From positions 1-18,714 of the forward strand of contig JAUWQC010000002.1 in the NCBI GenBank assembly GCA_030611285.1: DNA of 18,714 nt, in the 5' to 3' direction. Made by a program: the position numbers and the translations under genes. This document shows, piece by piece, positions 1 to 7,625 of the stretch (positions within the stretch are counted from its first letter, which is position 1; each line of letters opens with the position of its first letter). Under the pieces are notes generated by a model that had not been told where the DNA came from, did no database searches, and worked only from the letters and a program-made list of their open reading frames with translations. The DNA comes from a bacterium (GTDB lineage: Bacteria; Actinomycetota; Humimicrobiia; Humimicrobiales; Humimicrobiaceae).

Positions 1-22
1 TAATTTTTATATTACAAGTTTT

Positions 23-1201
23 TTATTTTATATAAATCCTTGGAATCCTGTTTTTAAACATACACACTACCTCATAATTTATAGTCCCCGCTAGTTGCGC
101 AATATCCTCCGCAGTTATTCTCTGTCCTTTAGAATCACCTATCAGGATAACCTCATCACCAACACTAATATTACTACCCCTTGCAACATCAGTAATATCT
201 ATCATAAACTGGTCCATAGTAATATTGCCTACTACTGGCGCAGGCATTCCATTAATTAAAACCACGGCCTTGTTGGACAGCAATCGACAGTAACCATCCG
301 CATAACCTACAGGTACAGTTGCAATTATGCTATCCCTTTCGGTTTTAAAAGTGCCGCAATAGGAAATAGCCTCGCCTCTGGAGACATTCTTTATAAAGGA
401 TATTTTTGTTTTAAGGCTAAACACTGGTTTTAAATTAGATATAACATTACCTGTTTCCGGGTCAAGCCAATCATTATAATCCCCGGCATAAGGATTTAAG
501 CCATACATAGAAATCCCGGTTCTTACCATATCCAGATGCATATTCCTGTACCTGAAAAAGGCTGCGCTGTTGGCGCAGTGAAAATATTTTGGTGCTATTC
601 CATTATTTTTTACCTGTCTTATAATTTCATTAAACCTGCTCCACCGCAGTTCAGTATAAGAGCTTTCCCTGCTGCTTGCGCAGGAATAATGTGTAGAAAT
701 GCTCTCCAATCTTAAATTGGGAAGAGCTGCTATTTTTGAAATCTGTTCGGCAGCATCATTAAAATTTATTCCTATCCTGTTCATCCCTGTATCAACATTT
801 ATATTTATAGCTGCTTCTTTTCCAATCTTACTGCATTGTTTCGATATAAATTGAGCTGACTTATATGAATTTATACATGGAATTAAATTATGCTCTAAAG
901 CCTCTTCTATTGCTCCAGCAGGACTTTCACTTAAAACGTATATAGGCACATCAATTCCCGATTTTCTTAGCCCTGTTCCTTCTTCAACCAGTGCCGTTCC
1001 AAGTGCATATGCTCCGCTTTTTATTGCCTGCTTCGAAATCTCTATCGCCCCATGGCCGTAGGCATCAGCTTTAACTACTGCCATTATTCTGGTATTTTTA
1101 GAGGCGGCATATGATTTAATTATTTTTAGGTTATGGTCAAGGTGAGATAAATTAATTTCAGCCCAGGCAAACCTTTTATTTATTACACTATCTTCCTGCA
1201 T
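23..1201 (-). CDS. alr: Alanine racemase (PLP-dependent)
   Basis: Interconverts L- and D-alanine in the cytoplasm, supplying D-Ala for peptidoglycan. The 392-residue protein has the fold-type III barrel landmarks: the PLP lysine K44 in VVKADAYGHG, R142 in NVDTGMNRIG, R227 in DMVRTGISMYG, the second catalytic base Y281 in SYCGTF, and GYADGYCRLLSN, NITMDQFMIDIT and NRIPRIY toward the C-terminus. Length is close to the family norm of about 370-390, with a small insertion near residues 236-258. Y281 is followed by Cys where Gly is common. The ATG start lacks a clear Shine-Dalgarno, but no better in-frame start precedes the conserved WAEINLSHLDHN segment. It lies 27 nt after the CBS-domain gene and is probably last in an acpS-nnr-CBS-alr transcript. 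No terminator is visible in the 22 bases left in the window. Confidence 0.97.
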   Translation of the reverse strand: MQEDSVINKRFAWAEINLSHLDHNLKIIKSYAASKNTRIMAVVKADAYGHGAIEISKQAIKSGAYALGTALVEEGTGLRKSGIDVPIYVLSESPAGAIEEALEHNLIPCINSYKSAQFISKQCSKIGKEAAININVDTGMNRIGINFNDAAEQISKIAALPNLRLESISTHYSCASSRESSYTELRWSRFNEIIRQVKNNGIAPKYFHCANSAAFFRYRNMHLDMVRTGISMYGLNPYAGDYNDWLDPETGNVISNLKPVFSLKTKISFIKNVSRGEAISYCGTFKTERDSIIATVPVGYADGYCRLLSNKAVVLINGMPAPVVGNITMDQFMIDITDVARGSNISVGDEVILIGDSKGQRITAEDIAQLAGTINYEVVCMFKNRIPRIYIK

Positions 1202-1228
1202 AAAGTTCGCATTAAAATAATTATGTTT

Positions 1229-1684
1229 TCAAATCATTGATTTTACAATATCTGCCCTGGTAATTATTCCTACCAGATTACCATCATTATCCAGTACCGG
1301 AACTCTATTAACATTGTTCCTTATCATTATATTTGCAACTACATTAACTGTTGTATCTTCTTTAACTATTTTAACCTTACTGGTCATTACATCCTCTACT
1401 TTTGTTCCTAAATATTTTCTAAGATTTCTCTTAAACTTGCTTAAACTTTCAAGATATATAATACTGTCCAGTAATTTGAAATACCTTGGAAAATGAAGAT
1501 CAGCATCCCTTACAATTAAATCTCCTTCAGTAGCAATCCCCACCAGTTTACCGCTGTCATCAATAACAGGTACTCCGCTTATCTTATTTTTTATAAGCAA
1601 TTCTGAAAGTTCTGCCACTGATGCGTCCTTGTTTATAGTAATAACTTTTTTTACCATAACATCTCTCGCTAAAAGCTCTGACAT
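1229..1684 (-). CDS. CBS-domain pair protein
   Basis: A 151-residue protein made almost wholly of two CBS domains (about residues 5-60 and 96-151). Each carries the typical D-V-M opening (ARDVMVKKVITI; VEDVMTSKVKIV) and a GVPVIDDSGKLVGIAT or RVPVLDNDGNLVGIIT core. The linker near 62-95 is basic and likely helical. Such stand-alone pairs usually bind adenine nucleotides and sense energy state, but ligand and partner cannot be read from sequence. The ATG start has an AGGA seven bases upstream. It sits between nnr (42 nt gap) and alr (27 nt gap), which suggests co-transcription; a role tied to those enzymes is only an inference. It ends in TGA. Confidence 0.9.
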   Translation of the reverse strand: MSELLARDVMVKKVITINKDASVAELSELLIKNKISGVPVIDDSGKLVGIATEGDLIVRDADLHFPRYFKLLDSIIYLESLSKFKRNLRKYLGTKVEDVMTSKVKIVKEDTTVNVVANIMIRNNVNRVPVLDNDGNLVGIITRADIVKSMI

Positions 1685-1726
1685 TCTAAGTTCCTATCAT
1701 ATTAATATTATTAATTTTAATAACCT

Positions 1727-3331
1727 TTAATATTTAATTTTTTCTATCTCTAAAAAAACTCTCTTAATACCCTCCAGGAGATCCGTTGCGATAAGAGAAG
1801 TTCTGCTGGTTTCTTTTACCATAATATCCGCCGCCAGTCCGTGGATAAAGACCCCGCATACGGCACTTTCCACCAACCCCACTCCCTGGCAAAGAAGTGA
1901 GCCAATAATACCTGTCAGTATATCACCCGTACCTGCTGATGCCATCCCCCAGTTTCCGGTAGGATTAATAAAGGTCGTACCCTTATAATCTGAAATTACA
2001 GTCTTAGCTCCTTTAAGTACAGATATTAATTTATATTTTGCAGCAACTTCCAGATTTATTTTAATCCTGTCTTCTAAAGGGACCTTGCCTAAACCCATTA
2101 CTGCTGACAATTCTCCGGCATGAGGGGTTATTATAACATTTGTCAGGTCAAGTTTTTTTATACTCTCAACATCTCTTGGTCCGTAAAGTGCATGGAGGCC
2201 ATCAGCATCCAGCACTAACGGTTTTTTTATATTTTTTAATATTTCCCTTACCAGGCATATTGTGCTTGGATTCCTTGAGAGTCCGGGACCTATTGCCAGT
2301 GCATTAAATCTATCGCTTAAATCTAATATTTCATTTAGACTATCTATGTGTAAAGAAATATCTTCTGTTTGTTTAACCGGATATGTAATTACTTCTGTTA
2401 ATTTTTCCTCAAAGGTACTATTCAGCTCCTGGGGGCAAACAAGAGTCACCACCCCTGCCCCGCATCTTAAGGCTCCCATACAGGTCATTGAAGCTGCCCC
2501 GGTAAACCCTGCAGAACCTGCTATTACCAGCAGGTTTCCAACTTTATATTTATAGGTCCATGATTCTTTTAGGGGAATATTTTCAGCTACCCACTGGAAA
2601 TCAGGTTCAAAAACCTGCTCATATTTAGAATAATACTTTTCCGGAATACCTATATCAATAATCTTAATCTCTCCTGTAAAATCTGCTCCGGGATAATTAA
2701 CCAGCCCTATCTTCTTGCAGCCAAAGGTTATGGTTTTGCCTGCCCGCACTGCTGTTCCTAAAACTCTTCCATTATCAGAATCCACACCCGAGGGAATATC
2801 AACAGAATAAATTTCCAGGTTTCTGTTCTTCTCTTTAGCAGAATTTATACTTTCAATTATTTCATTTGCAGATCCGTAAACATCCTTTCCGTGCAGGCCT
2901 GTTCCAAATATGGCATCTGTAACAAAATCAGCTTTTTTTAATTCTTTTTTAAATAAAGAACTTATTTTTTTATCTTCCGGATTTAAATAATATACTTCAT
3001 TATTTCTACCTGCTTTAAGCTTTTTAAAATAAAATAAGCTGTCCGGGCTAAGCCCCTCCACCGGAGATATATGAAACACAATTACTCTCATTCCATAGTC
3101 CAGTAAGTCTTTAGCTGCTACAAAACCGTCGCCACCATTATTCCCTCCTCCGCAGACAACCAGACCACGGGCAGCTCTCTTGAGTTTTTTATTCTCAAAA
3201 TCACTTATGATTTCTTTGGATATTCCACTGCCGGCATTCTTCATAAGCCATTTTGAATCAATTCCACCGCTTATAGCCTTATTATCAATCTCTGCTATTC
3301 TGCTCCCTTTTAGAATTCTTTTTAATTTCAT
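1727..3331 (-). CDS. nnr: Bifunctional NAD(P)HX epimerase / ADP- or ATP-dependent NAD(P)HX dehydratase
   Basis: Repairs hydrated NADH and NADPH. The N-terminal half (about 1-230, YjeF_N/NnrE type) epimerises the R and S hydrates; it shows CGGGNNGGDGF at 60-70, TDAIFGTGL near 138-145 and VDIPSGVDSDNG near 177-188. The C-terminal half (about 250-534, NnrD/carbohydrate-kinase-like) dehydrates the S form; it shows GNLLVIAGSAGFTGAA, GPGLSRNP near 348, PLVLDADGLHAL near 371, ITPHAGELSAVMG near 401, VLKGAKTVI, and the nucleotide-site GTGDILTG with its Asp at 470. The 534-residue length fits the fused bacterial enzyme. The ATG start follows GGAGAG by two bases. Its usual partners acpS and alr flank it. 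The fused gene is often called nnr or yjeF. Confidence 0.96.
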   Translation of the reverse strand: MKLKRILKGSRIAEIDNKAISGGIDSKWLMKNAGSGISKEIISDFENKKLKRAARGLVVCGGGNNGGDGFVAAKDLLDYGMRVIVFHISPVEGLSPDSLFYFKKLKAGRNNEVYYLNPEDKKISSLFKKELKKADFVTDAIFGTGLHGKDVYGSANEIIESINSAKEKNRNLEIYSVDIPSGVDSDNGRVLGTAVRAGKTITFGCKKIGLVNYPGADFTGEIKIIDIGIPEKYYSKYEQVFEPDFQWVAENIPLKESWTYKYKVGNLLVIAGSAGFTGAASMTCMGALRCGAGVVTLVCPQELNSTFEEKLTEVITYPVKQTEDISLHIDSLNEILDLSDRFNALAIGPGLSRNPSTICLVREILKNIKKPLVLDADGLHALYGPRDVESIKKLDLTNVIITPHAGELSAVMGLGKVPLEDRIKINLEVAAKYKLISVLKGAKTVISDYKGTTFINPTGNWGMASAGTGDILTGIIGSLLCQGVGLVESAVCGVFIHGLAADIMVKETSRTSLIATDLLEGIKRVFLEIEKIKY

Positions 3332-3439
3332 TTCTCTCCAGGCTATACTTAATTCTACCTATATTAAATTATTTAATACAACAAAAAGTATTGTAGTTTA
3401 TAATTTTAATAAAAAAATTAACTTTTTGGTAATTTTAAA

Positions 3440-3820
3440 TTATATAATTGCTACCGCATAGGCTACTGCAAAATTTTCTGTTGCGGAAACTGATATTTTT
3501 ATCTCTCTAATTCTAAGTTTTTTGCTGAAATTATAAGTCTTTCCATATAATTTTATAAAAGGAGCTCCAGTATCCATATTTTTCAGTTCAATCTCATTTA
3601 GAGAGATATTCTTGCTGACTCCCTCAGCTAATGACTTGGCAACTGCTTCTTTTGCAGCAAAACGGGCGGCAAAACTTGAATACTTACCCCTATTTTTTTT
3701 TCTGCAGTAATCTATTTCATTTTCAGTGTAAACCCTGTTTAAGAATCCTGAATTGTTCTTAATAGCAGACTTGATTCTTTCTACTTCTATTATATCAGTG
3801 CCAATTCCAAATATTTCCAT
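3440..3820 (-). CDS. acpS: Holo-[acyl-carrier-protein] synthase
   Basis: Transfers 4'-phosphopantetheine from CoA to the serine of acyl carrier protein, activating it for fatty acid synthesis. The 126-residue protein matches the AcpS family in length and motifs: GIGTDIIEVERI with the metal-binding D9, and ARFAAKEAVAKSL with E58, the second Mg ligand. A GAPFIKLYG strand and a C-terminal SVSATENFAVAYAVA strand follow; the latter replaces the common SISHT with SVSAT. The ATG is preceded by GAGGA at a short spacing. It is the first gene of the cluster running to alr and follows a 171-nt intergenic stretch with a likely extended -10 promoter. The 108 nt between it and nnr are very AT-rich and show no gene. 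Confidence 0.96.
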   Translation of the reverse strand: MEIFGIGTDIIEVERIKSAIKNNSGFLNRVYTENEIDYCRKKNRGKYSSFAARFAAKEAVAKSLAEGVSKNISLNEIELKNMDTGAPFIKLYGKTYNFSKKLRIREIKISVSATENFAVAYAVAII

Positions 3821-3865
3821 AAATCCTCACTTCACTGTACTGCTTTTTGCAAGATTTAATTATAA

Positions 3866-3880
3866 TTTTAACTGTTAAAA
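3866..3880. promoter_or_regulatory. 15-bp palindrome in the acpS leader, possible operator
   Basis: TTTTAACTGTTAAAA has perfect 7-bp arms around a single central base. It lies between the proposed acpS promoter and the acpS start, about 45 bases upstream of the ATG. It could be a repressor site or a weak RNA hairpin. The region is AT-rich, so chance is possible, and I do not recognise it as a known regulator motif. Confidence 0.25.
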
Positions 3881-3918
3881 AATTAAATATAGAATTCAAT
3901 ATCAATAATAATGCAAAT

Positions 3919-3927
3919 ATTATAACA
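3919..3927 (-). promoter_or_regulatory. Extended -10 promoter candidate for acpS-nnr-CBS-alr
   Basis: On the minus strand the sequence TGTTATAAT is a perfect extended -10 (TG, one base, TATAAT). The -35 position is poor, which extended -10 promoters tolerate. It would give a leader of roughly 90-95 nt before acpS and lies beyond the end of the toxin gene, so the acpS cluster would be transcribed independently. Confidence 0.45.
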
Positions 3928-3991
3928 GAAGAGTTAAGAATATGGGATATCAGAATCCTGCACGAGATAACCAGCTGCCACTTGAATTCTG

Positions 3992-4783
3992 TTAGGTGTA
4001 GTCACTTAAGAAAGCTTCTCCATACAAAGGTGCTTTAAGAATCAACTCAATCTCGTCCTCTTTGAATAAAAAGGGCTTAACCTGATTGGCTAGTCGCTTA
4101 AGCTCTTTTCCATCCATACTTTGTAGATATGCCATAAGATTATCTTTTATAGGCAATCTGATATTATTCGCCTTTAAGACATTTTCATTAAAAGGGAATT
4201 TCCTCTTTAACATAAATAATGTATCATAAATATCCCTTCCCCTTTTACGATTAAAAAGAGCACAAACCTTTTCCGAAAGCAAATTACCTTTACTCATTAA
4301 AATAGAGGTAAAGCTATACCCATACATACTCAACACTTTAGAGTCAGTAATAAGTTCCCATTTAGGTCTATTAATCTCTATCTTAATCACCAAGCTCATT
4401 CCTCGTTTGTCAGAAATACCATATTTTTTTATAACATCATTAAAGAGTAAATTTGCGGTAAAAAGATTATTTCGTCTGCTCTTGGAAGTAGTTGTAGGTA
4501 ATCCTTCCTTAGATAAATCCTTACCTATTCCCTCCAATATATTTTCAAATTCCTGATAATCTAAAGACGGTGTATTAAAATCAAGATCTTCAGAAAAACG
4601 GGGCATCTTATAAAAATATCTCATTGCTGTGCCACCCATAAAAAAGAAATACTTGCCAAATTTGTGCTTATAGATAGAATTCAAGATAATAATTTGTAAA
4701 TACTCTCTCACAATTGCTCTTTTCTTTAAGATGGGAAGGCTATTATCCTTTGCCTCTTCTAAAAGATATTCCGTGCTTAACAT
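3992..4783 (-). CDS. AbiEii/AbiGii-type nucleotidyltransferase toxin
   Basis: Probable toxin of an AbiE-type (type IV) toxin-antitoxin pair; family members are DNA polymerase beta-like nucleotidyltransferases, some of which modify tRNA. Numbering from the chosen ATG, the 263-residue protein has motif I GGTAMR at 50-55, motif II RFSEDLDF at 62-69 with the metal-binding carboxylates, an acidic strand KIEIN at 134-138, and the C-terminal EKVCALFNRKRGRDIYD at 171-187. All motifs appear intact. The ATG at 4783 overlaps the antitoxin stop by 7 nt and has GAGTGG upstream. A GTG three codons earlier (4792) is the alternative. The overlap suggests translational coupling. Substrate and target cannot be read from sequence. 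Confidence 0.9.
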   Translation of the reverse strand: MLSTEYLLEEAKDNSLPILKKRAIVREYLQIIILNSIYKHKFGKYFFFMGGTAMRYFYKMPRFSEDLDFNTPSLDYQEFENILEGIGKDLSKEGLPTTTSKSRRNNLFTANLLFNDVIKKYGISDKRGMSLVIKIEINRPKWELITDSKVLSMYGYSFTSILMSKGNLLSEKVCALFNRKRGRDIYDTLFMLKRKFPFNENVLKANNIRLPIKDNLMAYLQSMDGKELKRLANQVKPFLFKEDEIELILKAPLYGEAFLSDYT

Positions 4784-5406
4784 TTTGCCCACTCTTTCAA
4801 TTTTAGCAATGCGCTTACTGTTTTTTTATTAAATAATTTAGCATATTTTAACGTCTTACTCCAATTCAGCTTCGTAACGAGATCTCTCTCAAGTCGCTCT
4901 TCATCAAAATCCAGAGGTTCTTTTTGGCGAAGAGAAAAATAGATGAAATCCACCAGTGCCTTTTCTTTATCCGCAATAAGGATTTTAACTCCTTCATATT
5001 GCATTAACTTATAACCAGTAAAAGCTTTTTTTTGGCAGCTCCTGTAAAAGAACGAACCGTGCCTATTCTTAAATTCCCGAGTTGGTAGAGTAGTCAAGGA
5101 TGTCACCTGGACAGCAATATCTGGGATCAAACTATAAATAGACAAAGCTGTCTCAAGAGAGATATAAGAAGGTGCATAAAGTTTATTACCTACATACACA
5201 TCAGGAATATTTGATTCCAATCCTGGTTCGATAAATTCATACAAATTTTTTCTCAGCCGTAGCAATAGAGCTTTCTTAACCCAACGACCAAGATTGTTCT
5301 TCAAGGTTTTCAAATTCTCCTCTGGAAAAAGGTTTTCTATATCTCTTAAAGAAAAAATAATTAATTTATTCTTTTTTAACTCAGAAATCAAATCGAGATA
5401 TTTCAT
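4777..5406 (-). CDS. AbiEi-type antitoxin / transcriptional regulator
   Basis: A 209-residue protein resembling the AbiEi antitoxins encoded just before AbiEii toxins. The N-terminus (about 1-60) looks like a winged helix, with a basic stretch VKKALLLRLRKNLYEF. The central region carries the family pattern YISLETALSIYSLIP, VTSLTTLPTREF and FFYRSCQKKAFTGYKL, followed by IADKEKALVDFIYFSL. In studied AbiE systems the antitoxin represses its own promoter and neutralises the toxin without stable contact; that is family knowledge, not visible here. The ATG has AAGGA nine bases upstream. It has its own near-consensus promoter and overlaps the toxin gene by 7 nt. The pair sits between rpsI and acpS, which suggests insertion as a mobile cassette. 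Confidence 0.88.
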   Translation of the reverse strand: MKYLDLISELKKNKLIIFSLRDIENLFPEENLKTLKNNLGRWVKKALLLRLRKNLYEFIEPGLESNIPDVYVGNKLYAPSYISLETALSIYSLIPDIAVQVTSLTTLPTREFKNRHGSFFYRSCQKKAFTGYKLMQYEGVKILIADKEKALVDFIYFSLRQKEPLDFDEERLERDLVTKLNWSKTLKYAKLFNKKTVSALLKLKEWAKC

Positions 5407-5443
5407 TTTTATAAATCCTTATTATTAGGGACTATCTGAAATA

Positions 5444-5472
5444 AGAATATACTATACCTTTATATCTGTCAA
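5444..5472 (-). promoter_or_regulatory. Sigma-70-type promoter for the abiE pair
   Basis: On the minus strand a perfect -35 TTGACA (5467-5472) is followed by a 17-bp spacer and a -10 TATTCT (5444-5449). Transcription would start near 5437, giving a leader of about 30 nt with AAGGA before the antitoxin ATG. It is the best-matching promoter seen in the window. Two direct CAGATA copies (at 5463-5468 and 5433-5438), 30 bp apart, flank the -10 and could be part of an operator. Confidence 0.65.
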
Positions 5473-5500
5473 TGCCTTTCCAGGGTCAGAATAATCTTTA

Positions 5501-5542
5501 GTGGTAGCAAGTGACCACAATCTTACATGGGAGATTTTCTCC
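5501..5542. other. Two short inverted repeats downstream of rpsI
   Basis: The 179-nt gap between rpsI and the antitoxin gene holds no ORF of note. Two small stem-loops are visible: GGAGA/TCTCC with a 3-nt loop (5530-5542) and GTGGT/ACCAC with an 8-nt loop (5501-5518). Neither is followed by a T-run on the minus strand, so neither qualifies as a standard intrinsic terminator. They may still mark the end of the ribosomal transcript. Confidence 0.3.
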
Positions 5543-5585
5543 AAATCTATTTTTAAACAAGGATAATTCACTTGAGAAAAGATAA

Positions 5586-5981
5586 CTATCTTTTAGAAAA
5601 CTGAGGTCTTTTCCTGGCTTTTTTAAGACCGTACTTTTTCCTCTCTTTAACCCTGGAATCCCGGGTTAAAAAACCCTCTCTTTTAAGTATTGGCCTGTAT
5701 TCTTCATTAATTTCCAGTAACGCTTTTGAAATACTATGACGTAATGCTCCTGCCTGTCCTGATATCCCACCTCCTGATAAATCTGCAATAACGTCATACG
5801 CATTTTCGGTATTGGTAAGTCTGAAAGGTTCCATAATAACAGTTATAAGAGACTCTCTCTTAAAATATTCTTTAAAGTCCCTTGAATTAACCATAATTTT
5901 TCCTTCTCCAGGAAATAATCTTACTCTGGCTATCGATTGCTTTCTCTTTCCTGTTGCACTATAAACTACCTGCTTTGCCAA
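5586..5981 (-). CDS. rpsI: 30S ribosomal protein S9
   Basis: Small-subunit head protein whose C-terminal tail reaches the P-site tRNA. The 131 residues match the family from [25 protein letters not shown] through the glycine-rich [21 protein letters not shown] to the basic tail [17 protein letters not shown]. The start is TTG, preceded by AAGGAG at a 7-nt spacing; there is no ATG near this conserved N-terminus. It lies 14 nt after rplM, its standard partner, and is the last gene of the ribosomal block. The stop is TAG. Confidence 0.98.
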   Translation of the reverse strand: MAKQVVYSATGKRKQSIARVRLFPGEGKIMVNSRDFKEYFKRESLITVIMEPFRLTNTENAYDVIADLSGGGISGQAGALRHSISKALLEINEEYRPILKREGFLTRDSRVKERKKYGLKKARKRPQFSKR

Positions 5982-5995
5982 ATTAGTTCTCCTTT

Positions 5996-6439
5996 TTATA
6001 AATCAATTTTTTCGGGTTTTTGCGCGCTGTGCGGATTATTCTCACCCTTATATATTTTTAACTTCTTTAGTATTTTTCTACCCAGAATATTATGCGGCAG
6101 CATTCCTCTTACCGCATTTCTTATAACAAACTCTGGTGATTTTTCCATCATTTTTTCCAGGTTGATAACCTTTAGATTACCCACATATCCGGAATGCCTG
6201 TAATATTTTTTATTTTTCAGCTTATTTCCGGTAACCTTTATCTTATCTGCATTTATAACAATCACAAAATCACCACAATCTAAATGTGGTGTATAAGTTG
6301 GTTTATTCTTACCTCTTAAAATCCTGGCTATTTCTGTACATAACCGTCCCAGATTTTTATCCTTAGCGTCAACCAAAAACCACTTTCTTTTAATTTCTTC
6401 TTTCTTTAAAATAAATGTTTTGAGCCCAACATTTACCAT
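5996..6439 (-). CDS. rplM: 50S ribosomal protein L13
   Basis: Early-assembly large-subunit protein. Family landmarks are [41 protein letters not shown], the [10 protein letters not shown] segment and the C-terminal [20 protein letters not shown] followed by [13 protein letters not shown]. The ATG at 6439 is chosen because GGAGG lies five bases upstream. A TTG at 6451 would place that SD inside the gene and extend the N-terminus by four residues. The result is 147 residues, close to the usual 142-149. It begins 12 nt after truA. Confidence 0.97.
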   Translation of the reverse strand: MVNVGLKTFILKKEEIKRKWFLVDAKDKNLGRLCTEIARILRGKNKPTYTPHLDCGDFVIVINADKIKVTGNKLKNKKYYRHSGYVGNLKVINLEKMMEKSPEFVIRNAVRGMLPHNILGRKILKKLKIYKGENNPHSAQKPEKIDL

Positions 6440-6451
6440 AACTTCCTCCAA

Positions 6452-7201
6452 TTATCTAAAATATTTAACTCTTGTAAGAAAAAGGCCCTTCGCCGGGGCT
6501 ATTTTCCCGGTCAACTTTCTGTCTCTTTTCATCAGAGCTTCTCTTATGCTCGCGAGTTCCCTCTCACCGCTTCCTATTTCAAGTACAGTCCCTGCTATAA
6601 TTCTAACCATATTATATAAAAAAGAATTTGCTGCTATTTTAAAAATTACTAAATCATCTTTAGTTTTTTCTACCGTAAACCTTTTTATCTCCCTTACAGT
6701 GTTACTCCCCAAACAGTCAGGATTACAAAAAGAAGTAAAATCTTTCACTCCTAAAAACATCCTGGCAGCTTTTCTCATCAATCTTATGTCTAGTTCTCTG
6801 GTTATAAGGATACTGTACTTTTTCAAAAAAACACTCTGGTATTTTTTGTTTACTACAAAATAGCTATATTCTCTCAAGCGCGCATCCCTTCTGGCATCAA
6901 AAGAAGGGCCGACCTTTTTGATTTTTTTAATAACTATATCATCCGGGAACAAACTATTTACAGACCACAAAATTCTGTAAATATCTAAATCTTTGCCAGT
7001 TTTAAAATTTATTACCTGGTAGGTGGCATGAACCCCGGTATCAGTTCTTCCAGCATATTTAAAATCTACTTTTTCATTTAAAACTTTTGAAAGAACTGCC
7101 GCCAGCTCTCCCTGAATAGTTTTAGTCCCACCTGGCTGTATTTGAAATCCGTTATAATTAGTTCCGTCATATTCCACCACAGCCATGTAGTTATTCATCA
7201 T
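6452..7201 (-). CDS. truA: tRNA pseudouridine(38-40) synthase TruA
   Basis: Converts uridines 38-40 in the tRNA anticodon arm to pseudouridine. The 249-residue protein has the N-terminal YDGTNYNGFQIQP and QGELAAVLSK segments, the catalytic D54 in YAGRTDTGVHA, the DFTSFCNP segment near the middle, and the C-terminal FLYNMVRIIAGTVLEIGSG motif. The exact start is uncertain: ATG codons at residues 1, 2 and 6 all lack a strong Shine-Dalgarno. Position between rplQ and rplM is common in Gram-positive bacteria and links tRNA modification to ribosome production. Confidence 0.96.
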   Translation of the reverse strand: MMNNYMAVVEYDGTNYNGFQIQPGGTKTIQGELAAVLSKVLNEKVDFKYAGRTDTGVHATYQVINFKTGKDLDIYRILWSVNSLFPDDIVIKKIKKVGPSFDARRDARLREYSYFVVNKKYQSVFLKKYSILITRELDIRLMRKAARMFLGVKDFTSFCNPDCLGSNTVREIKRFTVEKTKDDLVIFKIAANSFLYNMVRIIAGTVLEIGSGERELASIREALMKRDRKLTGKIAPAKGLFLTRVKYFR

Positions 7202-7249
7202 CTTATGCCATATAATTTATAATTTTCAAAATAACATTAATTTTCACTT

Positions 7250-7606
7250 TTATTTTATCAGCAGCTCCATTATTACCAATTGAGCTCCATCTCCGGCTCT
7301 GTTTTTATACTTAACAATCCTGGTAAATCCGCTGGATCTCTGATACATTCCCGGCGCTATTTCATTAAATAATTTCTGTACTGCTTCAGTATTACCCAGT
7401 AGTCTAATACAATTTCTTCTAGCTGCCAGGTTATCCTTTTTAGCTATGGTTATTAATTTATCCACAAAACTTCTTACATACTTAGCTTTTGCCACCGTGG
7501 TTTTAATTTTTCCATTTTTAAATAATGAAATGGTCAAATTTCTCATAATTGCTTTTTGATTACTGCTGCTCCCACCTAATCTCCTACCTTTTTTAGGTAT
7601 TACCAT
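7250..7606 (-). CDS. rplQ: 50S ribosomal protein L17
   Basis: Large-subunit protein near the exit tunnel. The 118-residue protein matches the short bacterial L17: MVIPKKGRRLGGSSSNQKAIMRNL, the TTVAKAKYVRSFVDKLITIAKK helix region, and the C-terminal GFTRIVKYKNRAGDGAQLVIMEL. The family often begins with a more basic MRHRK-type segment; here it is VIPKKGRR. The ATG follows a GGGAGAAG purine stretch. It is separated from rpoA by 19 nt and closes the classical alpha operon. Confidence 0.97.
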   Translation of the reverse strand: MVIPKKGRRLGGSSSNQKAIMRNLTISLFKNGKIKTTVAKAKYVRSFVDKLITIAKKDNLAARRNCIRLLGNTEAVQKLFNEIAPGMYQRSSGFTRIVKYKNRAGDGAQLVIMELLIK

Positions 7607-7625
7607 ATTCTACTTCTCCCGCTCA

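Noticed and set aside
3332..3439. Terminator or promoter between acpS and nnr
   Set aside because: Only short overlapping AT-rich inverted repeats such as TACAA/TTGTA are present, with no convincing stem plus T-run or -35/-10 pair.
3847..4038. Plus-strand 63-codon ORF between acpS and the toxin gene
   Set aside because: It overlaps the toxin 3' end, has no Shine-Dalgarno or recognisable motif, and is low-complexity from AT-rich sequence.
3979..5575. CACTTGA at 3979-3985 and 5569-5575 flanking the toxin-antitoxin pair, as target-site duplications
   Set aside because: Seven-base matches are expected by chance over this distance, and there are no terminal inverted repeats or transposase remnants.
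6420..6863. Plus-strand 147-codon ORF over truA
   Set aside because: It is antisense to the conserved TruA coding sequence and shows no family motifs; other plus-strand ORFs in the window are similar shadows.
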